DNA of 64,000 nt from Corynebacterium simulans (GTDB taxonomy: Bacteria > Actinomycetota > Actinomycetes > Mycobacteriales > Mycobacteriaceae): positions 620,001 through 684,000 of the forward strand of contig NZ_CP014634.1 of assembly GCF_001586215.1 (NCBI RefSeq). Reading direction: 5' to 3'. Shown here piece after piece: positions 30,933-39,043 of the stretch (position 1 is the stretch's first letter; every line of letters begins with the position of its first letter). The position numbers and the translations under genes are program-made. The notes below the pieces were generated by a model, which saw only the letters and a list, made by a program, of their open reading frames with translations, did no database searches and was not told the origin of the DNA.

Positions 30933-31760
30933 ATGACTCAACAGCCGAGCTTGAATGAGATGATCGACGCGATCACCAAGACCTTTCTGGTAGCTCACGT
31001 AGACGATACCGACGCACACCTTGCGCAGGCACTCGTTTACAACGCAGGCCGCCTGGCATGGCGCATGCGTGAGCAGGGCATTGACGTCGATCAGAAGACC
31101 TCCATTTCTGATGTCGTCACCGATGCAGACCGCGCCACCGAGCGCTTCGTTGCCGGCGTGCTCGAGGTGGTGCGCCCTGAGGACGGCATCCTCGGCGAGG
31201 AGGGCGCTACCCGCCCTTCCACCTCGGGACGCAACTGGGTCATCGACCCGGTAGACGGTACCTATAACTTCGCATCTGGCTCGGATTACTGGTGCTCGGC
31301 GCTCGCGCTTACCGACGCCGAGGGCGTCATCATGGGCGCAGTACACCGCCCCGCCATGGGCTACACCTGGTTCGGCGGCCGTGACTTTCCCGCTTCCCGT
31401 GATGGAAAGGACGTCGCCAAGCTGCAGGATAAGCCGGCAAATAAAACCAGCATGGCAACCTACCTGCACCCTACATCGATTCAGGACCCGGAAATCCGCG
31501 CGGCTTGGCAGCGTGTGTCCGAGCACTTTGCTACAGTTCGCATGCTCGGCGCCGGTTCCGTGGACCTCTCCAGCGTTGCTGACGGCACCTGGGGTGCTTG
31601 GATGCAGCACAGCGTCGCGGACTGGGATTGGTTCCCGGGCAAAGCGCTGGTGGAGGCCGCAGGTGGCGCCGCCCGCAAGGTAGAAGCAGGCGGTGTGGAA
31701 TGGTGCATCGCTGGTAATAAACAGGTTGTCGATCAAATGGAGGCATGGCTCCGTGGGTAA
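30933..31760 (+). CDS. Inositol monophosphatase family protein
   Basis: 275-residue Mg-dependent phosphatase-fold protein. Metal-binding motifs are in place: [32 protein letters not shown] (DPxDGT) and the late [15 protein letters not shown], where the usual WDxAA is replaced by WDWFPG. The family hydrolyses inositol phosphate, histidinol phosphate or PAP; the paralogue that follows is the better HisN candidate. No clear Shine-Dalgarno sequence precedes the ATG, so the mRNA may be leaderless. Its last eight bases overlap the hisN start. Confidence 0.85.
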   Translation: MTQQPSLNEMIDAITKTFLVAHVDDTDAHLAQALVYNAGRLAWRMREQGIDVDQKTSISDVVTDADRATERFVAGVLEVVRPEDGILGEEGATRPSTSGRNWVIDPVDGTYNFASGSDYWCSALALTDAEGVIMGAVHRPAMGYTWFGGRDFPASRDGKDVAKLQDKPANKTSMATYLHPTSIQDPEIRAAWQRVSEHFATVRMLGAGSVDLSSVADGTWGAWMQHSVADWDWFPGKALVEAAGGAARKVEAGGVEWCIAGNKQVVDQMEAWLRG

Positions 31761-32538
31761 GTTCAAAGAAGACTTAGGCCTCGCGCTCGAGCTGGCAGGT
31801 CACGCGGATGTCATCACGATGCACCGCTTTGAGGCTTCCGATCTTTCGGTCAAGGACAAGCCGGATATGTCCCCGGTTTCTGACGCTGACTTGGCCTGCG
31901 AGAAGCAGATTCGTGAGGCTCTCAAGCGCTCCCGTCCGCGCGACGAAGTCTTAGGTGAGGAATTCGGTGGCACCCCCACCTTCAAGGGCCGCCAGTGGGT
32001 CATCGATCCAATCGATGGCACCAAGAACTTCGTGCGCGGCGTGCCGGTATGGGCCACGCTGATTGCTCTTTTGGAAGACGGTGAGCCTGTGGTTTCGGTG
32101 ATTTCCGCGCCTGCTTTGCGACGTCGCTGGTACGCCGCCAAGGGCGGCGGCGCCTACCGCGTATTCGGCGGCGAGCCAAAGCGTCTACACGTCTCGCAGA
32201 TTGACCAGCTCGAAAACGCCTCTCTGGCCATGGGCTCGTTGGCAGGCTGGGCTAAGCGCGGTTTGCGTGATTGCTTCGTGGAACTCTCCGAAAAGACCTG
32301 GCGTCTGCGCGGCTATGGCGACTTCTGGAACTACTGCTTGGTGGCAGAAGGCGCAGTCGACATTGCGGCAGAGCCTGAGGTCTCCCTCTGGGATCTTGCA
32401 GCGCCGTCTCTGCTGGTAACCGAGGCGGGTGGTAAGTTCACCGGCCTCAACGGTGAGGCCGGCCCGCACCACGGCTCTTCGGTGGCTAGCAACGGCCTGC
32501 TGCACACGGCAGCGCTGGAAGCGCTGAAACTGCACTAG
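31753..32538 (+). CDS. hisN: Histidinol-phosphatase HisN (inositol monophosphatase family)
   Basis: 261 residues from GTG 31753 ([14 protein letters not shown]), overlapping the previous gene by eight bases; the frame is open further upstream but that part has no family similarity. Motifs [47 protein letters not shown] and [19 protein letters not shown] give the metal and substrate sites. It matches C. glutamicum HisN in length and context and should catalyse the penultimate histidine-biosynthesis step, dephosphorylating histidinol phosphate. A partial second copy lies at 34290-34520. Confidence 0.88.
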   Translation: MGKFKEDLGLALELAGHADVITMHRFEASDLSVKDKPDMSPVSDADLACEKQIREALKRSRPRDEVLGEEFGGTPTFKGRQWVIDPIDGTKNFVRGVPVWATLIALLEDGEPVVSVISAPALRRRWYAAKGGGAYRVFGGEPKRLHVSQIDQLENASLAMGSLAGWAKRGLRDCFVELSEKTWRLRGYGDFWNYCLVAEGAVDIAAEPEVSLWDLAAPSLLVTEAGGKFTGLNGEAGPHHGSSVASNGLLHTAALEALKLH

Positions 32539-32552
32539 ACAAAACAATCACT

Positions 32553-32601
32553 AAAACGGCTACATGCCCCGCGCTTCAAACGCGGGGCATGTAGCCGTTT
32601 T
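32553..32601. terminator. Bidirectional terminator, hisN / serine protease
   Basis: A perfect 21-bp inverted repeat (32553-32573 with 32581-32601), with AAAA at one end and TTTT at the other, between two convergent genes. Confidence 0.92.
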
Positions 32602-32611
32602 GTGGGAGAGA

Positions 32612-33817
32612 CTAGTTCTGCGGGAGCGTAAAGCCTGCTCCTACCCCACCGCGGCGGTTCATGTCCGCAAGGATTGCGTCCATGTTCATCGCTACGGTCG
32701 GATCGTGCAGAGCGCCCTGCAGCGGGGTGCGACAATCAGGCAGACCCGGGATAAGACCGCGGGAGATTGCACCGATGATGCGACCCTTGTACATAACCGG
32801 TGCGCCGGAATCACCTTCCATGGCGCAGACCTGGTTGATCTGGACTTCCTTGGCCTGCTGGTAGGTCATGCCACAGGTAGTGCCGGTTGCGACGCCAGTC
32901 TTGCAGGTGACAGCGCCCGGCTTGACATTGCCGCCAACCTCCGTGGCATGCACGCCATTGTAGTTGCGGGTTACCTCAGCCTTGGAGCCGAACTCGATGA
33001 CCGAGTAGTCCAGGTAATCGTTCCTGGAGGCAATGGTGCCGGTTGGGCCAACCTGCCAGGAATCGGCGGAAGAAACTGGGTCACCGACGTTGCCGCAGTG
33101 TCCCGCGGTGATGCCTACCTTGCGGCCGGCTGCGTCGGTGCCTGCTGCGGTCAAGGTGCACATGGTGTCCTGACGAACATACAGCGGCGTACCTGGGCCG
33201 TACAAGGACTTTCCACGCGTCAACGCCGCATTGGATTCTTCAGGTACGCGCGGTGCGTCGAAGTAGGAACCAGGTACGCGATGCAACACGTAGTCATCGA
33301 AGGGCTTAGCGGCTGCCGCCTTGGAGAAAGCATCGTTCTTCCAGACGTAGTTCGGATCCGTGCCCTGTGGCTTAAAAGCTGGCTGCGTTGCCTGCTCAAT
33401 CATGCCGACCGGGTTCGGGTTGGTCAGCGGTTGCGCGTACTGCTGGCTATCCGCATTCGCTTGTTCGATGACCGGCTGCACTGCGTTCTGGGCCTGGGAC
33501 ACTGCATCGTTGACGGCCGAATTCAGCGCTTTATTCTGTGCCTGAATTTGGTTCTGAACCTGGCCCTGCACTTGTGCCTGGGTCTGCGCAGCAGGCTGCT
33601 GCGTCTGCAGCATGTCACTTAAACCAGATTGCGCGCCGAAGCGAGCAAACTCATCGTTGACATGATTAACCACGGCATGCGCGGCGGCAGCTGGGTCGAA
33701 TGGCTCGGCAGCAGGCAGCTCTTGGGCGCCTGCTGTGGGGCTCGCAAAGAAAAACGCACCTGCGAAAGCCGAGCCCACGATGACTTTCTTTAGGTGCGGA
33801 ATGTGAAGCATGAACAA
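32612..33817 (-). CDS. Secreted trypsin-like (S1) serine protease
   Basis: 401 residues with a signal peptide (cut about AGA|QE, residue 31). A Gln/Ala-rich probably coiled region (about 65-135, QTQAQVQGQVQNQIQAQNKAL) precedes a chymotrypsin-fold domain. The triad is visible: His in GITAGHCGN, Asp in YLDYSVIEFG, Ser in MEGDSGAPVMYKG. Cys pairs fit the fold (TMCTLT/GHCG; VTCKTG/TTCGMT; QVCAMEG/LPDCRT). No C-terminal anchor, so it should be released or wall-associated. Substrate unknown. Convergent with hisN. Confidence 0.88.
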   Translation of the reverse strand: MFMLHIPHLKKVIVGSAFAGAFFFASPTAGAQELPAAEPFDPAAAAHAVVNHVNDEFARFGAQSGLSDMLQTQQPAAQTQAQVQGQVQNQIQAQNKALNSAVNDAVSQAQNAVQPVIEQANADSQQYAQPLTNPNPVGMIEQATQPAFKPQGTDPNYVWKNDAFSKAAAAKPFDDYVLHRVPGSYFDAPRVPEESNAALTRGKSLYGPGTPLYVRQDTMCTLTAAGTDAAGRKVGITAGHCGNVGDPVSSADSWQVGPTGTIASRNDYLDYSVIEFGSKAEVTRNYNGVHATEVGGNVKPGAVTCKTGVATGTTCGMTYQQAKEVQINQVCAMEGDSGAPVMYKGRIIGAISRGLIPGLPDCRTPLQGALHDPTVAMNMDAILADMNRRGGVGAGFTLPQN

Positions 33818-33831
33818 ATCCCTCTATCTAT

Positions 33832-33851
33832 CTTGCTATTGGTCTAGCAAG
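33832..33851 (-). promoter_or_regulatory. Dyad upstream of the S1 protease
   Basis: CTTGCTA-N6-TAGCAAG is a perfect 7+7 inverted repeat 15-34 bases before the start codon. Operator or small mRNA hairpin. Confidence 0.35.
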
Positions 33852-34001
33852 GCTCATCATTTCACGCGGATAGGTATTACGAAGCCCTAGTTTGCATCTG
33901 TTTCCAACCCGTTATCGTTTACACAGTTTCCGGGTGTACCCAAAACCTTTGGTTTACCTAAAAATGGCCGCTGTACTAGGTTTTCTTTGTAAAACGTCAA
34001 A

Positions 34002-34289
34002 GGGGCCTGGCCCCAACCCAACCGGGCTGGATATAAGGTGTCTACCTAACAGGGGCCAGGCCCCATGGGCCTGGCCCCCGGATAGTGGACATGTCGGGGG
34101 TTAGCTATGTTGCTTTGGTCAGTGTCGCTGAAGTCTCGGTTTCAAAGACATCAGGGGCTACAAGATTGCACCACGAGTGTCGCCGGTGTGTGTTGTAGCG
34201 CATGCACCATCGAAAGACTTCCTGCCGGCAGGCGATCGGATTGCCAAAGACTTTCCTATCACGTAAGACTTCCCGCTTGAGCATGGCGT
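34002..34289 (-). mobile_element. Decayed IS3-family fragments
   Basis: The first piece, 34002-34064, has the terminal ~45 bases of an element related to the 1303-bp IS (AACCCAACCGGGCTGGATAT), boxed by GGGGCCTGGCCCC and its exact inverse. The second piece, 34067-34289, is an opposite-end fragment: end GGGCCTGGCCCCCGG, then the last ~65 codons of an OrfB (minus strand) closest to the divergent copy at 52579. It stops abruptly at the hisN-like fragment. The rest, 33852-34001, shows nothing recognisable. Confidence 0.75.
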
Positions 34290-34520
34290 CTACGCGGCTA
34301 CGGTGACTTTCTCTCCTACTGCCTAGTAGCCGAGGACGCGGTCGATGTCGCCGCTGAGCCGGAAGTTTCTCTGTGGGACCTGGCTCCGCTTGCAGCCCTG
34401 GTAGAGGAAGCTGGCGGCCGCTTCATTTCTCTAGCGGGTATCGCCGGGCCGCACGGCGGGGATGCGGTTGCGACGAATGGGTTGCTTCACGACGCCGTCG
34501 TCAAGCGTTTGAACGGGTAA
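34290..34520 (+). pseudogene. 3' end of a second hisN
   Basis: One frame reads [20 protein letters not shown], then [20 protein letters not shown] and on to [19 protein letters not shown], clearly the last ~76 residues of a HisN related to, but diverged from, the intact one at 31753 ([20 protein letters not shown]...). The upstream two thirds are missing; the junction is with the IS fragment ending at 34289. No start codon or ribosome site, so not expressed as HisN. Confidence 0.85.
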
Positions 34521-34559
34521 ACAGAGTTTTCCGACCTATCGCAATTTGCGACCAGCGGC

Positions 34560-34901
34560 TCACCATCTCCTGTCCGCGTGACCGATATCCAGGATACGTC
34601 GCAGCTCAGCAAATACCTCAGGGCGTACCTCATGGGTTACTACCCGTCCACTCTTAGACCTAGTAAGCAGCCCGGCATCCGCCATGGTCTTTAAATGATG
34701 CGATACCGTCGGCTGACTAAGCCCAGAAACACAGGCCAGCTCCCCCACGGTCATCGGACTACAGCCAGCGGCAGCGAGCTGAGACAAAATTTGCAGGCGC
34801 GCCGGTTGCGCCAGCGCTTTGAAGAGCGTTGCCGCAGCCTGCGCTTCCGCCGCGTCGAGAGGCCGACCGCCAAGTGCGCAGCATGCTGAGATTTCGTCCA
34901 T
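34560..34901 (-). CDS. arsR: ArsR-family metalloregulator
   Basis: 113-residue winged-helix repressor. The N-terminus has a CC pair (ISACCALGG), followed by LFKALAQPARLQILSQLAAAG, the recognition helix ELACVSGLSQPTVSHHLKTMADAGLL and a beta wing (TRSKSGRVVTHEV). The N-terminal Cys pair fits arsenite sensing in actinobacterial ArsR proteins, where the binding cysteines are often at the ends. It is divergent from acr3, with the palindrome at 34947 between them, and should repress both until As(III) binds. Confidence 0.88.
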   Translation of the reverse strand: MDEISACCALGGRPLDAAEAQAAATLFKALAQPARLQILSQLAAAGCSPMTVGELACVSGLSQPTVSHHLKTMADAGLLTRSKSGRVVTHEVRPEVFAELRRILDIGHADRRW

Positions 34902-34946
34902 ACCTGTTGAGACTACACGGTCTCCACTCTGGACATATTGACATTC

Positions 34947-34960
34947 ATCGATATATCGAT
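34947..34960. promoter_or_regulatory. ArsR operator
   Basis: ATCGATATATCGAT is a perfect 14-bp palindrome between the divergent arsR (34901) and acr3 (34974) starts, the expected location and form of an ArsR site. Confidence 0.7.
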
Positions 34961-34973
34961 TACACCGGAAACC

Positions 34974-36041
34974 ATGGCACAGACTACAAAGTCACTCAGC
35001 TTCCTAGATCGCTTCTTGCCGCTTTGGATTGCAGCTGCAATGGCAATTGGCCTCATCCTGGGCAAAATTGCACCGTCACTTGTGAACTGGCTGGCAGAGG
35101 CAAAAATTTTGACAATTTCCGTACCAATCGCCATCGGCTTGCTGGTCATGATGTACCCACCGCTCGCAAAAGTCCGATACGACAAAACGGGCAAAATTTT
35201 GACATCAAGGAAGCTGATGGGCATTACAGTCTTCCTCAATTGGATTCTCGGCCCCGCACTAATGTTCATCCTTGCCTGGATATTCCTCAGCGATAGTCCA
35301 GAACTGCGCACTGGCGTGATTATCGTCGGTCTCGCCCGCTGCATTGCAATGGTTTTGGTCTGGAACGACCTATCTTGCGGCGATACTGAAGTCGCCGCCG
35401 TATTGGTGGCCGTAAACTCGCTATTTCAAATTCTAATGTTCGGCGTTCTAGGGTGGTTCTACCTGCAGATTCTGCCCTCCTGGTTGGGACTGGAAACCAC
35501 TTCCGTCACCTTTTCTTTTTGGGCCATCGCACTATCCGTAGTGGTATTCCTCGGCATTCCGCTTCTGACTGGCGCGGCATCACGCATAATTGGTGAACGC
35601 ACCCGTGGTCGCGACTGGTATGAAAATGAGTACTTGCCCAAAATCTCACCATTGGCGCTTGCCGGCCTTCTATACACAATCGTGTTGCTCTTTGCACTTC
35701 AGTCACAGCAGATTGTTGAGAATCCCTGGACCGTTGCGAAAGTGGCGCTGCCACTAGTGATCTACTTCCTCGCCATGTTCGCGATCGCTCTCACTTCGGC
35801 CAAGACCGCGAGCATGAACTACGCAACCTCCGCATCGATTGCCTTTACGGCTGCCGGAAATAACTTCGAGTTGGCAATTGCAGTTGCGATTGGCACCTTC
35901 GGCCCATTGTCCCAGCAAGCACTTGCGGGAACGATTGGACCACTGATTGAAGTTCCCGTACTCGTTGCACTTGTCTACGTCACCCGCTGGCTCGGGCCGC
36001 GCCTTTTCTCCAATGATCTTTCCGTACCGGACAAACTATAG
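34974..36041 (+). CDS. acr3: ACR3-family arsenite efflux permease
   Basis: 355 residues from ATG 34974 (MAQTTKSLSFLDRF). An earlier ATG at 34938 lies upstream of the operator and is rejected. About ten transmembrane helices. The ACR3 signature GLARCIAMVLVWNDLSCGD, with its essential Cys, is at about residues 122-140, and the second conserved region TSASIAFTAAGNNFELAIAVAIGTFG near 285-310. It exports As(OH)3/arsenite by proton-motive force. Followed by a broken arsC, so this strain can export arsenite but may not reduce arsenate with this locus. Confidence 0.92.
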   Translation: MAQTTKSLSFLDRFLPLWIAAAMAIGLILGKIAPSLVNWLAEAKILTISVPIAIGLLVMMYPPLAKVRYDKTGKILTSRKLMGITVFLNWILGPALMFILAWIFLSDSPELRTGVIIVGLARCIAMVLVWNDLSCGDTEVAAVLVAVNSLFQILMFGVLGWFYLQILPSWLGLETTSVTFSFWAIALSVVVFLGIPLLTGAASRIIGERTRGRDWYENEYLPKISPLALAGLLYTIVLLFALQSQQIVENPWTVAKVALPLVIYFLAMFAIALTSAKTASMNYATSASIAFTAAGNNFELAIAVAIGTFGPLSQQALAGTIGPLIEVPVLVALVYVTRWLGPRLFSNDLSVPDKL

Positions 36042-36055
36042 AAAAGGAGTCTGAA

Positions 36056-36218
36056 GTGAAGAAAATCCCAAAACTACTACCAATGCGCTTGCAGCCAAAT
36101 CAGTTGCAGAAATCGGCGCCTCTATAGACGATGCATCACCAAAGCCCATTGACCCCACGATTCTCCAGACTGCAGATCGTGTTGTCTTCATCGGCGATGA
36201 TGCTCCAGCACAGGGCAT
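36056..36218 (+). pseudogene. Decayed arsenate reductase (arsC) fragment
   Basis: After acr3, GTGAAGAAAATCCC at 36056 looks like a start with AAGGAG before it. The in-frame sequence TNALAAKSVAEIGASIDDASP and PIDPTILQTADRVVFIGDDA matches the C-terminal half of mycothiol/thioredoxin-type ArsC proteins (NALAAQSL...IDPELLRTVDRVV...LGDDA). The N-terminal half with the P-loop CX5R catalytic motif is missing. The rest to 36320 is unrelated; on the minus strand it reads like part of a membrane protein (IPIALVSVGNAWLAQP). Confidence 0.6.
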
Positions 36219-36593
36219 AGCCGGCGACCGCTGCCCACCAGGTGGGAAGCAGGTTCAGGGTTGGGCCAGCCACGCGTTACCTACCGACACGAGAGCAATG
36301 GGAATGGCAATGATTTAACAGATACGCGAGGAAGACGCCTGGCACCTCGGACTAAGTGAAACTCGTCAGCATTGATCTCAGGCCACTAGGTTACGCGCGC
36401 CCTGGGCTCTTTGAACACGTTAGCTTCACAGGGAATGTACAGACGAAACACTCTGTTTTTACTCAAAATCACCTAATGTATTGCCAGATTCGGTTGCTAC
36501 AACTAGAAAGTCGTTTTGATTAAGACGCTTATAGGGAGAGCTTTTTACCGAAGAGCACCTCCCGATAAGTTGTAGTACAAGGAGAAAACTGAG

Positions 36594-37550
36594 GTGAATA
36601 AACCTTCACGAATTGTGGGGCTTGATATAGCGCGCTCACTCGCCATCATCGGCATGATCATTGTCCATATGGCCTCACTGCTTTGGAGCACAAAGGTTGT
36701 GCTCTCCGGCCTGCCTTCATCATTGTTCGCCATTATTGCCGGCGCCACCATGATGATTATCGGCCGAAATTACAGCAGCACCACCTTCTTGCGCCTCATC
36801 ACTCGCGGCGCTCTGATTATTCTCATCGGCCTGGCCTTGTTGCCGGTCGGTGGAGAAATTCAAGTAGTCCTCATCGTCATGGGTCTGGTAATGATGTTGG
36901 TTTCCTGGATGCCAGCACTCGGAACCTGGTGGCGAGTCGGCTTCTTCATCGCCGCAACTATCGGCGCAACAATAAAGTACGCGCCCATGACGCTGCCACA
37001 GATTTATCCGCTACTGGCGTGGATTGCATACTTCATCGGCGGCATGCTGCTTTACGACGTCTACCTACGCGGTCGTCTGCAAGACACTTCTGCCTCCAAG
37101 ACTAGCGCTAATGCCCGGTTGAGTTGGATTATTACCGCTGTCAGCGTTGTCATCACAGCCGTCGGCATGTACTTCCGATTTGATCCCGAGATTGCTGGCT
37201 GGCTCCGATTTACCGGACATACCGGTGTCTTCGGCGAAATCATTCTCTCCGTCGCCATTGCCGCTGTTGTGCTGCATTTGTGTCTTTTCGTAGGCGACCG
37301 CTTCCCGACCGCGGTTTATCCATTCGCGGCCATGGGAACAATGTCGCTGACCATTTACGTCCTGCACGTTCTCACCGCGGCTTATTGGCAGCAGAATGTT
37401 GCATTGCATTCCACGCTGTCTGCAGCAGGTTTCATCGTATTCTTCCTCGTCATCGCAAGTCTCTGGAAGAAGTTTGTGGGTCAGGGCCCTGCCGAAAAAC
37501 TCGTTGCCACCGCAATCAAGGCCATTGTTCCTTCTGGGAAAGGGAAATAA
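36594..37550 (+). CDS. Polytopic membrane protein, DUF418/acyltransferase-like
   Basis: 318 residues with about ten helices. The first segment RIVGLDIARSLAIIGMIIVHMASLLW, with a conserved Arg/Asp and His, matches the N-terminus of DUF418 and heparan-alpha-glucosaminide N-acetyltransferase-like (YeiB-type) proteins, which may transfer acyl groups across the membrane. A late helix MGTMSLTIYVLHVLTAAYW has the second typical His. The GTG start follows AAGGAGAAAACTGAG. The stop is two bases before the GTG of the membrane-anchored protease, so the two are translated together. The region 36219-36593 upstream has no gene. Activity is inferred. Confidence 0.72.
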   Translation: MNKPSRIVGLDIARSLAIIGMIIVHMASLLWSTKVVLSGLPSSLFAIIAGATMMIIGRNYSSTTFLRLITRGALIILIGLALLPVGGEIQVVLIVMGLVMMLVSWMPALGTWWRVGFFIAATIGATIKYAPMTLPQIYPLLAWIAYFIGGMLLYDVYLRGRLQDTSASKTSANARLSWIITAVSVVITAVGMYFRFDPEIAGWLRFTGHTGVFGEIILSVAIAAVVLHLCLFVGDRFPTAVYPFAAMGTMSLTIYVLHVLTAAYWQQNVALHSTLSAAGFIVFFLVIASLWKKFVGQGPAEKLVATAIKAIVPSGKGK

Positions 37551-37552
37551 CC

Positions 37553-38611
37553 GTGAAGAAAACATCTTTTTCCATCGCAGCAATTGTTAGCAGCACCCTG
37601 CTTCTAACTGCGACTCCAGCTCTTGCATTGGAAAACGGCGAACCCGCACCTGCAAATGCTGAAAGCAGTTCTGTGGCCGCGCTAAAGATCGGCAAAGTCG
37701 GCAATTTCGGTGACTGCACCGGAACGCTAGTTGCCGAGCAGTGGGTGCTCACAGCACGCCACTGCCTAGAGTCTGTGAACAACGAAGGAACCCAGGCCCG
37801 CATCGGCGGGAAAGTCTACGATGCCGATTCTTGGGCGCTGTCTCCAATGTCTGATGCAGGATTGCTTCACCTGACTCAAAAAGTCACTGACGCAACCCCG
37901 GCGAAGGTCTCCCGCGATATTCCAACACCTGGACAGGTGGGAACTCTCTACGGCTGGAGCAGCAGCTCGTCGATGGCCCGATCCGGACAGCTTCCGATGT
38001 CCAAGATGGTCGTCAATGAGCTGCTGGGCGGAGGCCCCGATGAAGGAACTCCAAGTGAGGCTGCGCCTGGTGAAGCTACTCCAGGTGAGGCTACTCCAGG
38101 CGGTGCCATGGAATCAATGGAAATGCAGCCAGGATCCGTCATGCCAGGTACAGCAATGCCAGATGCAGCTAAGCCAGATGCTTCCAAAACCGAGTCGATC
38201 CCTGCTGGAACCGAAAGCATCCCAGCCGACGCTGCCATGATGCCGATGATTGAAAGCGCCATCCTGGACGTACATTCCGTATCTGGCGCAGGTATGCAGG
38301 GCGGCGACTCCGGCGGACCATTCTTCGTCGATGGAAAGCTCGCCGGGCTTGCTACCGCCGGAACTTCCAATGGAGATCCTGATCTGCCCTCCCCCAGCGC
38401 GGCAATCACCACCCTCGCAGGCACTGCCGACTGGATTGACGGTGTCACCTCTGGTCGCGACAAAGAAAGCGTCCTAACCGCAGAGAACACTCCTGCTCCG
38501 CCAAAGACCATTCAGACCAGCGCCGATCACATGTGGGGTTACCTCGCCATCGCGTGCGTTGGCCTGGTTATCGCAGCAGCCTGGTCGCGCATTAGGAATG
38601 GCCGACAGTAG
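37553..38611 (+). CDS. Membrane-anchored trypsin-like serine protease
   Basis: 352 residues from GTG 37553. The signal peptide ends near residue 23-25 (ATPALA|LE). The S1 domain shows His in LTARHCLE, probable Asp in PMSDAGLLHL and Ser in QGGDSGGPFFVDG. Between Asp and Ser is an insert of about 80 residues with PGEAT repeats and a Met/Pro-rich stretch (SMEMQPGSVMPGTAMPDAAK). A C-terminal helix WGYLAIACVGLVIAAAWSRI followed by RNGRQ should anchor it, catalytic domain outside. It is coupled to the DUF418-like gene upstream. Targets unknown. Confidence 0.82.
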   Translation: MKKTSFSIAAIVSSTLLLTATPALALENGEPAPANAESSSVAALKIGKVGNFGDCTGTLVAEQWVLTARHCLESVNNEGTQARIGGKVYDADSWALSPMSDAGLLHLTQKVTDATPAKVSRDIPTPGQVGTLYGWSSSSSMARSGQLPMSKMVVNELLGGGPDEGTPSEAAPGEATPGEATPGGAMESMEMQPGSVMPGTAMPDAAKPDASKTESIPAGTESIPADAAMMPMIESAILDVHSVSGAGMQGGDSGGPFFVDGKLAGLATAGTSNGDPDLPSPSAAITTLAGTADWIDGVTSGRDKESVLTAENTPAPPKTIQTSADHMWGYLAIACVGLVIAAAWSRIRNGRQ

Positions 38612-38631
38612 AACCGTCTAACCACAACCAC

Positions 38632-38671
38632 AAGCCGCCTCCCCAGCAAGTACTGGGTAGGCGGCTTTTAT
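38632..38671 (+). terminator. Terminator after the membrane-anchored protease
   Basis: AAGCCGCCT (38632-38640) pairs with AGGCGGCTT (38659-38667), with inner CCCAG/CTGGG and a T-rich tail TTTATC. Confidence 0.85.
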
Positions 38672-38722
38672 CGTGAAGCGTCCTGGGTTTAGTTCCTACC
38701 TCAGCTAAGGAAGGATTGAACT

Positions 38723-39043
38723 ATGCCTAGAAAGTATTCCGTCGAGTTCAAGGACAAGGCGGTCCATCAGATCATCGAAATGGTCCGCCTGGAATCTTGC
38801 TCACTGCAACGCGCCTACACGGAGGTCGGTGAGCTGCTTGGAGTATCTCACCACACGTTGCGGGCTTGGTACCGTGACAGCGCTTCAGTACGCGATAATT
38901 CTGACGCTTCAGGCGGCGAAACAATGGAAGAAGAGCTCAAGCGTTTGCGCCGCGAAAACCGTGAGCTGAAGCGAGCAAACGGGATTCTTAAGACTGCTTC
39001 GGCTTTTTTCGCAGCGGAACCAGGCCGACCCACGACCAAATGA
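38723..39043 (+). CDS. IS3-family transposase OrfA
   Basis: A 106-residue HTH protein (MPRKYSVEFKDKAVHQIIEMVRLES...YTEVGELLGVSHHTLRAWYRD) followed by a leucine-zipper-like region (EEELKRLRRENRELKRANGILKTASAFFAAE). The ATG of orfB (39040) overlaps its end, as usual in the family. Confidence 0.88.
   Translation: MPRKYSVEFKDKAVHQIIEMVRLESCSLQRAYTEVGELLGVSHHTLRAWYRDSASVRDNSDASGGETMEEELKRLRRENRELKRANGILKTASAFFAAEPGRPTTK

Noticed and set aside
31693..31752. Upstream extension of HisN
   Set aside because: It overlaps the inositol-monophosphatase gene and lacks family similarity; GTG 31753 matches known HisN length.
34938..34973. Earlier ATG for acr3
   Set aside because: Translation from here would include the ArsR palindrome; ATG 34974 starts a normal ACR3 N-terminus.
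37280..37552. Upstream extension of the membrane-anchored protease
   Set aside because: This part is the DUF418-like gene in another frame; GTG 37553 gives a proper signal peptide.
38041..38200. Repeats in the protease gene as a CRISPR or VNTR
   Set aside because: Short, imperfect, in-frame codon repeats (PGEAT) with no spacers; they are a protein low-complexity insert.
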